The notes beneath the pieces were generated by a model, which was not told the DNA's origin, made no database searches, and was given only the letters and a program-made list of their open reading frames with translations. Made by a program: the position numbers and the translations under genes. A stretch of DNA of 64,000 bases, taken from Williamsia sp. 1138. GTDB lineage: Bacteria; Actinomycetota; Actinomycetes; Mycobacteriales; Mycobacteriaceae. The stretch is taken from NCBI RefSeq assembly GCF_002095435.2, contig NZ_MJEJ02000035.1:62001-126000 (forward strand), in the 5' to 3' direction. The stretch's first letter is position 1; every line of letters starts with the position of its first letter. This document shows, one piece after another, positions 1 to 8,247 of this stretch.

Positions 1-87
1 CTACTCCCGGGTAACCGGGATCTCTTCGGCCCACTACAGTCCTAACCAGTACGGCAATGGCGCACATGGCATGAGGAGTCCGGTTCG

Positions 88-1215
88 ATGGCAGTCAACG
101 TGGAAATACCCGAAGGTTTCGTCGAGGGCCTCGAGGGTGTCACCGCCTTCACGACCCAGATCGCCGAACCGGACAAGAACGGCGGCAACCTCCGTTACCG
201 GGGCGTCGACATCGAAGACCTCGTCGAGAATCAGGTCACGTTCTCCGATGTGTGGGCGCTGCTCGTCGACGGCAAGTTCGGCGACGGGCTGCCACCGGCC
301 GAGCCGTTCCCGCTGCCCATCCACACCGGTGACGTCCGCGTCGACGTGCAGGCCGGACTGGCGATGCTCGCCCCGATCTGGGGCTACCAGCCACTCCTCG
401 ACATCGACGACACCACCGCCCGCAACAACCTCGCACGCGCCTCGGTGATGGCCCTGTCCTACGTCGCGCAATCGGCGCGGGGCATCCACCAGCCGGCGGT
501 GCCGCAAGCGGTCATCGACGAATGCGACACCGTGACAGCACGTTTCATGACCCGCTGGAAGGGCGAGCCCGACCCGGCACACATCCGCGCCATCGACGCC
601 TACTGGGTCAGCGCCGCCGAACACGGCATGAACGCCTCCACCTTCACCGCCCGCGTCATCGCCTCCACCGGCGCCGACGTCGCCGCGTCGCTCTCCGGCG
701 CCATCGGCGCAATGTCGGGACCGCTGCACGGCGGCGCCCCGGCCCGCGTGCTCCCGATGATCGAAGAAGTCGAGAAAACGGGCGACGCCCGGGCGTTGGT
801 CAAAGGCATCCTCGACCGCAAGGAAAAGCTCATGGGGTTCGGGCACCGCGTCTACCGCGCCGAGGATCCCCGGGCCCGGGTGCTGCGCCGCACCGCCCAG
901 GAACTGAACGCACCGCGCTACGAGGTCGCCGCCGCGCTCGAGCAGGCGGCGCTGACCGAACTGCGCGAACGTCGTCCTGATCGCGCCATCGAGACCAATG
1001 TCGAGTTCTGGGCCGCGGTCATCCTCGACTTCGCCGAGGTGCCACCGCACATGATGCCCGCGATGTTCACCTGTGGCCGGACCGCGGGCTGGTGCGCCCA
1101 CATCATGGAGCAGAAGCGCCTGGGCAAGCTGGTCCGTCCCGCGGCGCTGTACGTCGGCGCGGCGCCCCGTCGTCCCGAGGACGTCGAGGGCTGGGACACC
1201 ATCGCCCCGAAGTGA
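88..1215 (+). CDS. citA: Citrate synthase 2 (CitA-type)
   Basis: This 375-residue protein condenses oxaloacetate and acetyl-CoA to citrate in the TCA cycle. The family's catalytic residues are visible: His214 in GPLHGGAP, His253 in FGHRVYRAED and Asp314 in ILDFAEVP. The late RTAGWCAHIMEQ segment (331-343) is typical of the short Gram-positive citrate synthases. A GAGGAG ribosome binding site lies 9 bases before the ATG. It is followed by serC on the same strand. Both genes also occur near each other in M. tuberculosis (Rv0889c and Rv0884c), and the length is close to mycobacterial CitA, which supports citA rather than gltA2 (family knowledge). Confidence 0.9.
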   Translation: MAVNVEIPEGFVEGLEGVTAFTTQIAEPDKNGGNLRYRGVDIEDLVENQVTFSDVWALLVDGKFGDGLPPAEPFPLPIHTGDVRVDVQAGLAMLAPIWGYQPLLDIDDTTARNNLARASVMALSYVAQSARGIHQPAVPQAVIDECDTVTARFMTRWKGEPDPAHIRAIDAYWVSAAEHGMNASTFTARVIASTGADVAASLSGAIGAMSGPLHGGAPARVLPMIEEVEKTGDARALVKGILDRKEKLMGFGHRVYRAEDPRARVLRRTAQELNAPRYEVAAALEQAALTELRERRPDRAIETNVEFWAAVILDFAEVPPHMMPAMFTCGRTAGWCAHIMEQKRLGKLVRPAALYVGAAPRRPEDVEGWDTIAPK

Positions 1216-1226
1216 CCCCAAACCCC

Positions 1227-1285
1227 ATGATGGTGGGTTCTGGCGAGTAAATGCCCAGGTCGCGCTCACCAAAACCCACCATCAT
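1227..1285. repeat. Dispersed intergenic palindrome, copy A
   Basis: This is an imperfect palindrome with perfect 13-bp outer arms, ATGATGGTGGGTT (1227-1239) and AACCCACCATCAT (1273-1285). The core reads TGGCGAG, then CAGGTCGCG, then CACCA. The same core recurs at 14263, 18332, 23186 and 37961. This copy sits in the co-directional gap between citA and serC, so it would be in the serC leader or a citA-serC transcript. Confidence 0.8.
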
Positions 1286-1307
1286 CGAGCTGCGGGGCGG
1301 TCACTAG

Positions 1308-2450
<1,143 letters not shown>

Positions 2451-2596
2451 TCGCCGGCCGGGCCGGAGGACACCCCTGCTGAGCTGGCATTTTTCCGCGT
2501 GTCACGGCAGGTGAATTCACAACACTGCATTACGCTGACGCTAATGCAGACCGACGCAAATGTAGAGGCTGGCTCCGAGACGTGAAGGAGGAGCAG

Positions 2597-3622
2597 ATGC
2601 GTGAGCTTCGAGTCATCGGCCTGGAGCCGGACGGCAAAAAGGTGATCTGTCAGGACACCGAGTCGGGCGAGAAGTTCCGTATCCCTGCTGACGACACATT
2701 GCGAGCCGCCGCGCGCGGCGACCTGACACGCATGGGTCAGATAGAGATCGAGATGGAAAGCACGCTGCGCCCCCGCGAGATCCAGTCACGAATCAGGGCC
2801 GGGGCCTCTGTGGCCCAGGTCGCTGCTGCGGCCGGCGTCGGCATGGATCGGATCGAACGATTCGCCCACCCAGTGCTGCTCGAGCGCGCCCGCGCCGCTG
2901 AACTGGCCGCCGCCGCCCACCCGCTGCGCTACGACGGTCCCGCGCTGTCGACGCTGTCCGAAGTCGTTTCGGCGGCACTCGGGGCGCGAGGACACAACCC
3001 CGACGACACCGACTGGGATGCCTGGAAGGCCGAGGACAATCGATGGGTGGTCCAGGTCAGCTGGCGCGTCGGTCGGTCCGTGAACCGGGCGCACTGGCGA
3101 TACGTGCCGGGCTCCAACTCGGGCACCGTCGAGGCGATCGACGAGGTCGCCGATGAGCTCATCGATCCCGACATCAGCAGGCCACTGCGCAGCGTCCAGC
3201 CCGTTGCACCGCTGCCGGTCGAGGACGACGACTCCGAGCATCCGGAGCTAGCCTTCGACTACACACCGCCCCAGGCCTCCCAGGTGGCGCCCATCTCCCC
3301 GGTGTCACGCTCAGCCCGGCTGACGGTGAAGTCGGACGGTACCGAAGCCGTGACCGTGGATGCCGACACCGTGACCGACGCCCAGGCCCGGCGTACCGCG
3401 CCCAGGCCGGCTCCTCGCCCGGCACCACCCGAGCCCGAGGTCGAGGTCGAGGTGGAAGAGGAGTCCGCAGTGGAGAGTGCGCCTGCGGACGACACGGGCG
3501 ACGCGTCGGTCCACGACGAGACGTCACCCCCGTCCCGCAAACGCGGTCGTGGCAACCGGAAACCGTCCGTCCCGGCGTGGGAGGACGTACTTCTCGGGGT
3601 CCGCAGCAGTGGGAACACCTGA
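2597..3622 (+). CDS. sepH: Septation protein SepH (DUF3071)
   Basis: SepH is an actinobacterial division protein that promotes FtsZ assembly (established in Streptomyces and mycobacteria). The N-terminal domain (about 1-160) begins MRELRVIGLEPDGKK and contains a helix-turn-helix-like stretch around IQSRIRAGASVAQVAAAAGV. A conserved DWDAWKAEDNRWVVQVSW block follows. The C-terminal third is disordered, rich in Pro, Glu and Asp, and ends in a basic SRKRGRGNRKP stretch. The start at 2597 is preferred over an in-frame GTG at 2582, because AAGGAGG at 2585-2591 sits five bases before it. It yields 341 residues. Confidence 0.9.
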   Translation: MRELRVIGLEPDGKKVICQDTESGEKFRIPADDTLRAAARGDLTRMGQIEIEMESTLRPREIQSRIRAGASVAQVAAAAGVGMDRIERFAHPVLLERARAAELAAAAHPLRYDGPALSTLSEVVSAALGARGHNPDDTDWDAWKAEDNRWVVQVSWRVGRSVNRAHWRYVPGSNSGTVEAIDEVADELIDPDISRPLRSVQPVAPLPVEDDDSEHPELAFDYTPPQASQVAPISPVSRSARLTVKSDGTEAVTVDADTVTDAQARRTAPRPAPRPAPPEPEVEVEVEEESAVESAPADDTGDASVHDETSPPSRKRGRGNRKPSVPAWEDVLLGVRSSGNT

Positions 3623-3677
3623 CACAGGTTAAGTTGATCGGTACGCAGAATCGGTCGGACCACACGAAAGGCTTGCA

Positions 3678-4457
3678 TTGGCAGCGAAAGCAGCATCCAT
3701 GCTCTGGTTCGTCAATTCCAGCGATCCGGCAGCGGAGATCAGGCAAGGCCTGCGCCACGACCCGGCCACGGCCGGAGCGATCGCTGCCGCACTGCTGCCA
3801 GATCTGACTGCGGTGCCGATCGGCGAAACCACGCTGGCAGAAGCCGCGAATCCCGATACCGACCAGCTGTTCATCGGAACCTACGGCGCATTGACGGTGG
3901 TGACGAGTCCCGTGCTCGCCTCGGCGACACCGTCGACCCTGCCGGAGTCCTGGATCGCCGCGTTACCGTCGGAGTCGACGATCGTGTTGCACACAGACCC
4001 CGAGTCATCGCTGGGAGCGTTCGCCCGCTGGGACGCCGGCGAATTGCGCCGGTCGTTCTCCGCCAATCCTGTCGACATCCTCGAAAACAACGGCCTGCCC
4101 TTCGTTTTCGAGGGTCCGTTCTGGTCGGGCGAACATCCGCTGGTGTATGCCGATGGCGCACAACCCGATCCGCAGGCCCTGCCCTTCCACCCGCAGGAAT
4201 TCGCCGAACAGGCCATCCGCGAGTGGCTGGGATTTCGCTTCACCACGCCGCTGGAAGAATCCGACACCGATCCGGCCACCATCACGGTCTCGGGCTTCGC
4301 GATCCGCCCGAAGGGCTACCAGCCGACGGAAGCCGATGTGGAGCTGGGGCTTTCGACAAGCGACGCATCGACCGGCAACGCTCGCCCGCCGCAGGAATCA
4401 GAGCCCAGCACCCCTGGACGTGTTGCGCGCTGGTTCGGCTTCGGCCACAAGAACTAA
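3678..4457 (+). CDS. Conserved actinobacterial protein, DUF6928-like
   Basis: This 259-residue protein has no signal peptide or membrane segment. It begins MAAKAASMLWFVNSSDPAAEI and carries repeated acidic-aromatic blocks such as GTYGALTVVTSP and RSFSANPVDILENNGLPFVFEGPFW. The layout resembles the DUF6928 family found only in actinobacteria; this is recalled, not searched. No enzymatic motif is visible. Translation probably starts at the TTG at 3678, with AAAGG upstream. Its 3' end overlaps the convergent methyltransferase by four bases. Function is unknown. Confidence 0.7.
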   Translation: MAAKAASMLWFVNSSDPAAEIRQGLRHDPATAGAIAAALLPDLTAVPIGETTLAEAANPDTDQLFIGTYGALTVVTSPVLASATPSTLPESWIAALPSESTIVLHTDPESSLGAFARWDAGELRRSFSANPVDILENNGLPFVFEGPFWSGEHPLVYADGAQPDPQALPFHPQEFAEQAIREWLGFRFTTPLEESDTDPATITVSGFAIRPKGYQPTEADVELGLSTSDASTGNARPPQESEPSTPGRVARWFGFGHKN

Positions 4458-5323
4458 CGTGCGCGTTCGTAGAAAGCCAGCGCGGCTGCTGTCGCGACGT
4501 TGAGCGAATCGGTGCCGCGGGCCATCGGGATCCTCGCCCGCACATCGCCTGCGCGCATCGCGGTCTCGGAAAGTCCCGGCCCCTCTGCGCCCACCATGAA
4601 CGCCACCCTCTCGGCGTCCACCGCGTCGGACAACGGGATCGCTTCGGCGTCCGGTGTCATCGAGATGATCCGGAAGTCCTTGCCGCGCAGTATGTCCAGG
4701 TCCGACGGCCAGTTCGCGGCGTGTGCAAACGGGACGAGCAGCGCGTGCCCCATCGACACGCGCACCGAGCGGCGGTACAGCGGGTCCGCACATGCGCCCC
4801 CGAAAATCACCGCGTCGACACCGAGGCCGGCAGCATTGCGGAAGATGCTGCCGATGTTCTCGTGGTCGTTGACACCCTCGAGCACGGCAACCGTGCGCGC
4901 TGTCGCGACCACGTCGGCCACCTCGAGCGGGACCGGCCGGCGAGCCACCGCCAGGACCCCACGATTGAGGTGGAACCCGACGATATCGGCCATCACCGCC
5001 GCGCTCGCGCGATAGAACGGGACGCCGGCCAACGATGGGTCGGTGAGAGTGGGGCCGAGCTCGCGCAGCCGCTTGTCGACGCCCAGGAAAGCGTGTGTCG
5101 CGAAGCGAGAGGCGACCATCCGCTCGGCCACCAGCACTCCCTCGGCGATCACCAGCCCCTTACCGCGGCTACCGCCGGGCAGGATCGGCAGATCAGGACG
5201 CCGATCGACAGAATTCAGATCTCGGAAGTCGTCGACCCGTGGGTCCGCAGGGTCGTCGATGTCGACCACGGTCACCGCGAGATCAGGCAGGGCGACGGCG
5301 CGGGAAGGTTGCGATCCGGGCAT
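4454..5323 (-). CDS. TrmH/SpoU-family RNA 2'-O-methyltransferase
   Basis: The predicted role is SAM-dependent 2'-O-methylation of tRNA or rRNA. The C-terminal SPOUT domain shows all three family motifs: motif 1 NDHENIGSIFRNA, motif 2 VGAEGPGLS, and motif 3 IPMARGTDSLNVATAAALAFYE. The N-terminal part resembles an RNA substrate-binding domain. The start was set at the ATG at 5323 (MPGSQPSRAV, 289 residues), because the longer reading would run into the divergent acetyltransferase. It corresponds in context to mycobacterial Rv0881. The exact target nucleotide cannot be read from the sequence. Confidence 0.85.
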   Translation of the reverse strand: MPGSQPSRAVALPDLAVTVVDIDDPADPRVDDFRDLNSVDRRPDLPILPGGSRGKGLVIAEGVLVAERMVASRFATHAFLGVDKRLRELGPTLTDPSLAGVPFYRASAAVMADIVGFHLNRGVLAVARRPVPLEVADVVATARTVAVLEGVNDHENIGSIFRNAAGLGVDAVIFGGACADPLYRRSVRVSMGHALLVPFAHAANWPSDLDILRGKDFRIISMTPDAEAIPLSDAVDAERVAFMVGAEGPGLSETAMRAGDVRARIPMARGTDSLNVATAAALAFYERAR

Positions 5324-5364
5324 CCGGCTAGTCTGCCCGACGTCGGGTATGACAAGTTGGATGG

Positions 5365-6591
5365 GTGAGCAACGGCAACCTGACTCTTCGTCGCGCAACC
5401 GATTCGGACTGGCAGGACATCGCGACCGCCGACGCCCGGGCGTTCGCCTTCATCGAACCGCTCGACGACGAGGCGCTGGCCGACATCCGCTCCAAAGTCG
5501 ACGACGGCGACGTCGTGGTCGTCCACGACAACGTGGACCCCGACCGTCCGGTTCTGGTCGGCATCGCGATGTTCTACCGCATGGTGATGTCGGTGCCGGG
5601 CGGGTACCGCGCGAACCTGCCCGGCCTGTCGTGGGTGTCCGTGGCGTCGACCCACCGCAGGCGCGGCATCCTGCGGATGATGATCACCGAACTCTTCGAG
5701 CAGTGGGAGCAAGAGGAATCCGTCTTCTCCATCCTGACCGCCTCCGAGGGCACCATCTACGAACGTTTCGGTTACGGCCCAGCCTCGTTCGAGCATTCCT
5801 GGCGAGTCGACCTGCGCCGGGCCGAGTTCCGGGCGCCGGCGCCTGCCGATTCCCGCGTTCGGTTCGGCGAGCCCGATCAGATTCGTGAGCGCGTACCCGA
5901 GCTACACAACCGGTGGGTCTCGACCAGACCCGGGGCCATCGTGCGAGCTCCGGTGTGGTGGAACATGATCTTCGCCGACCGGCCGATGCTGCGGAACGGT
6001 CGCAGCGGTCTGCACTACCTGCTTCATGCCGACGGCTACGCGAGCTACCGAATTCACCACGAGACCGAAAACACCTCCATTGCAGAGGTTTACGAGATCT
6101 TCGCCGTCACCGACGAGGCGCACACAGACCTGTGGCGCGTGCTCGTCGGACTCGACCTGATCCCGGCCATCACCGCAACCACCCCGGTTGACGACCCGCT
6201 GCCCCTGAAGCTGACGGACCTGCGGGCTCCCGCGGTCACCGCCATCCGCGACAGCATGTGGCTGCGGATCCTCGACGTCGAGAAGGCCCTGACCCTGCGG
6301 GAGTACGGCCACGACACCGAGTTCGTGCTCGAGGTCTCCGACACGTACCGCGAGTCAGGCGGCAAGTTCGCGGTGTCGATCACCGACAGCCGGGCCACCG
6401 TGACCGCAACGGACGCCGACCCGACCGTCCGGATGGACATCTCCGCACTGGGCAGCCTCTACCTGGGCGGGTATCGGGCGGTTGATTTCGCGGCAGCGGA
6501 GCGTCTCTGGGCGGCCGATGCCCCCACTCTGCACGCCGTCGATCAAGCCTTCAGCACCGACAAGAAGCCGCACGCGGGAACGTTCTTCTAG
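5365..6591 (+). CDS. Eis-like GNAT N-acetyltransferase
   Basis: This 408-residue protein has the three-part Eis layout: an N-terminal GNAT domain, a central GNAT-like domain, and a C-terminal SCP2-like domain. The acetyl-CoA loop is visible in STHRRRGILRMMI. The tyrosine in YERFGYGPAS matches the Eis general acid, and the chain ends in Phe, as in Eis, where the terminal carboxylate takes part in catalysis (family knowledge). Eis enzymes acetylate aminoglycosides or protein lysines; the substrate here is unknown. It is divergent from the methyltransferase gene, with only 41 bases between the starts. The start codon is GTG. Confidence 0.85.
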   Translation: MSNGNLTLRRATDSDWQDIATADARAFAFIEPLDDEALADIRSKVDDGDVVVVHDNVDPDRPVLVGIAMFYRMVMSVPGGYRANLPGLSWVSVASTHRRRGILRMMITELFEQWEQEESVFSILTASEGTIYERFGYGPASFEHSWRVDLRRAEFRAPAPADSRVRFGEPDQIRERVPELHNRWVSTRPGAIVRAPVWWNMIFADRPMLRNGRSGLHYLLHADGYASYRIHHETENTSIAEVYEIFAVTDEAHTDLWRVLVGLDLIPAITATTPVDDPLPLKLTDLRAPAVTAIRDSMWLRILDVEKALTLREYGHDTEFVLEVSDTYRESGGKFAVSITDSRATVTATDADPTVRMDISALGSLYLGGYRAVDFAAAERLWAADAPTLHAVDQAFSTDKKPHAGTFF

Positions 6592-6607
6592 GTCCTGTGT
6601 CCTTGGC

Positions 6608-6698
6608 TCGCTTCGCTCGCGGGCCCGCGGCCCTCAACGCGTCGTTTTCCCTCGTCTTCGCATCGCTTCGCTCGCTCATCCTCAGTCCAAACGACGCG
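6608..6698. repeat. Inverted and direct repeats downstream of the Eis-like gene
   Basis: The 205-base gap between two convergent genes has 10-bp inverted arms, CGCGTCGTTT (6638-6647) and AAACGACGCG (6689-6698). It also has a 13-bp direct repeat, TCGCTTCGCTCGC, at 6608-6620 and 6663-6675. No ORF is plausible here. It may serve as a termination region or be a remnant of a mobile palindromic element. It is unrelated to the five-copy palindrome. Confidence 0.55.
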
Positions 6699-6796
6699 GG
6701 TCCGCAGGCAAGCGGTGCGAGTTTGCCTTGCTCACCTCACGTAAACGGCTTCCGTTGAGTGTGCCTGACTCGCCATCGCGGGCATTCCCAAAAGAC

Positions 6797-7228
6797 TCAG
6801 TCGCTTTCGGCGACGATCGATTCGATGATCCCGACCGCGCTGCGCAGGGTGGCGAGCTGATCATCATCGAGCCGCTTGAGCTGGGCGCGCAGCCATTCTT
6901 CCCTGGCATTCGCCTCATCGACCACGACGTCGTCCCCCGTCGAGGACAGGGTGACGATCACCTGCCTGCCATCGGTGGGATGCGGATCACGCTTCACCAG
7001 CCCCAGATCCGCCAGTGACGCGATCACCCTGGTCATGGACGGTGGCTGGACGCGCTCGCGCGCGGCGATCGCACCCGGGGTCATCGGCCCCTCTCTACGG
7101 AGGGTCGACAACGCCGACAGTTGCGTGAGCGACACCGGCGACGCATTTCTGCGGCCTCGCAGATGCCTCGTCAGTCGGACCACGGCCAACGCCAAGTCAC
7201 TCGCGAGCTTTTCGTCATTCTGGTCCAC
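6797..7228 (-). CDS. MarR-family transcriptional regulator
   Basis: This is a winged-helix repressor of about 143 residues. The recognition region reads LTQLSALSTLRREGPMTPGAIAARERVQPPSMTRVIASLADLGLV, followed by the wing DPHPTDGRQVIVTL. The GTG at 7228 (VDQNDEKLASDL) was chosen because the upstream residues do not look like MarR sequence. A leaderless start is possible, since no good ribosome binding site precedes it. It is divergent from the DUF2530 gene, as is its mycobacterial counterpart (Rv0880 beside Rv0882). Ligand and targets are unknown. Confidence 0.85.
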   Translation of the reverse strand: MDQNDEKLASDLALAVVRLTRHLRGRRNASPVSLTQLSALSTLRREGPMTPGAIAARERVQPPSMTRVIASLADLGLVKRDPHPTDGRQVIVTLSSTGDDVVVDEANAREEWLRAQLKRLDDDQLATLRSAVGIIESIVAESD

Positions 7229-7451
7229 GCAGCCAGGATAAGTCAGCTTTCGTGAATTGCATGCCAAACCGACGATGTTCATGTGTTCGGCCCACCGGTG
7301 AATCACGGTTAACTTCCGGTTCTGGGTCATCAGCTCAGTGCCTGCGCACACCGGTTTCTTCGCTGGCGAAACTATGTTCAGTTTTTTCGAGAGGATGTAC
7401 TTTCAAGGCCCAGAGAGCACCGCCCGGGCAATCCGAATTAGGCTGATCCTC

Positions 7452-7694
7452 ATGGCCGGTCACATCCCCGAATTGCCGCACAAGCTGACCTCCCCTGCGC
7501 CGGTCATCATCGTCGGCATGCTCGGGTGGTTGATCGCCACGGTTGTCGTCGCAGGCTGGGACGTCGGGACCGACAACACGCTCACGATTTGTCTGGTCGG
7601 CCTCGGAGTCGGTGTGTTCGGCTGCTTCGTGGTGTCCCTGCAGAAGTGGGCGGTCCGCCGCGGGAGCCGGGCGGCCCAGCAGGGTCTGTCCTGA
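7452..7694 (+). CDS. DUF2530 small membrane protein
   Basis: This 80-residue protein begins MAGHIPELPHKLTSPAPVIIVG. It has two membrane segments, around 18-34 and 42-58, followed by a basic tail WAVRRGSRAAQQGLS. That pattern matches the actinobacterial DUF2530 family next to marR in mycobacteria. The ATG at 7452 is preferred because the upstream in-frame sequence is not family-like. Its last 113 bases overlap the 3' end of the convergent PAP2 phosphatase gene. Function is unknown. Confidence 0.75.
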   Translation: MAGHIPELPHKLTSPAPVIIVGMLGWLIATVVVAGWDVGTDNTLTICLVGLGVGVFGCFVVSLQKWAVRRGSRAAQQGLS

Positions 7695-8247
7695 GCACCA
7701 CGAACGCCGCCACCGCGAGATAGATCGACCCGAAAACCCAGCCTGCCAGCACGTCGGTCATCCAGTGTGCGCCCAGATAGACCCGCGAGATCCCGATGGC
7801 GATGGCCAGCACCGGTGCGGCCATCAGCACCCACCGATGGGCGCGGACCCAATCGCTGCACCAATAGGCCGAGACCGCGATGGACCCATAGACCACCGTG
7901 GACGTCATCGCGTGCCCTGACGGGAACGAGAAGCTCGACAGCTCGACCATCCGCTCCGGGATCGGCGGCCTCGGTCGTGCGATGAGCTGCTTGAGCCCGA
8001 ACATCACGATCGACCCCACCAGCGAGCCGACCGAGACCAGCAACGCCGGCCGCCACTGCCGGTTGCTCGCCAGCACCACAGCTGCGAGGACGGCGACCGC
8101 CGTGAGCACCCCGGTGTTGCCCAGGGTCGTGACCGCTTTCATCGCCGAGTCCCAGAAGCCGGTCCGGTGGTCGACCATCCAGTCCAGGACCGCCTGGTCG
8201 GGACCGAACACCTCCTGGGTCTCGACGACTTCAGCCACCGAGGACAT
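7582..8247 (-). CDS. PAP2-family membrane phosphatase
   Basis: This is an integral-membrane lipid phosphatase of the PAP2 superfamily (phosphatidate or polyprenyl-pyrophosphate type). All three signature motifs are present: KQLIARPRP (about 86-94), FPSGH (108-112) and SRVYLGAHWMTD (154-165) with its catalytic His and Asp. Five or six hydrophobic segments surround them. The tail after TDPAGPPGSRGG is polar and is encoded in the region overlapping the convergent DUF2530 gene. The ATG at 8247 was chosen (GGGG just upstream); an ATG at 8259 is also possible. Either overlaps the stop of the upstream ATPase gene, so the two are translationally linked. Confidence 0.88.
   Translation of the reverse strand: MSSVAEVVETQEVFGPDQAVLDWMVDHRTGFWDSAMKAVTTLGNTGVLTAVAVLAAVVLASNRQWRPALLVSVGSLVGSIVMFGLKQLIARPRPPIPERMVELSSFSFPSGHAMTSTVVYGSIAVSAYWCSDWVRAHRWVLMAAPVLAIAIGISRVYLGAHWMTDVLAGWVFGSIYLAVAAFVVLRTDPAGPPGSRGGPPTSAGTPRSSRTHRLRGRPDKS

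Noticed and set aside
26-87. Attenuator or riboswitch ahead of citA.
   Set aside because: The visible leader is too short and holds only a ribosome binding site and a possible promoter; no structure was supported.
34-1272. A 412-codon minus-strand frame opposite citA.
   Set aside because: It is an Arg/Gly/His-rich shadow of a clear citrate synthase gene, typical of high-GC DNA, with no family resemblance.
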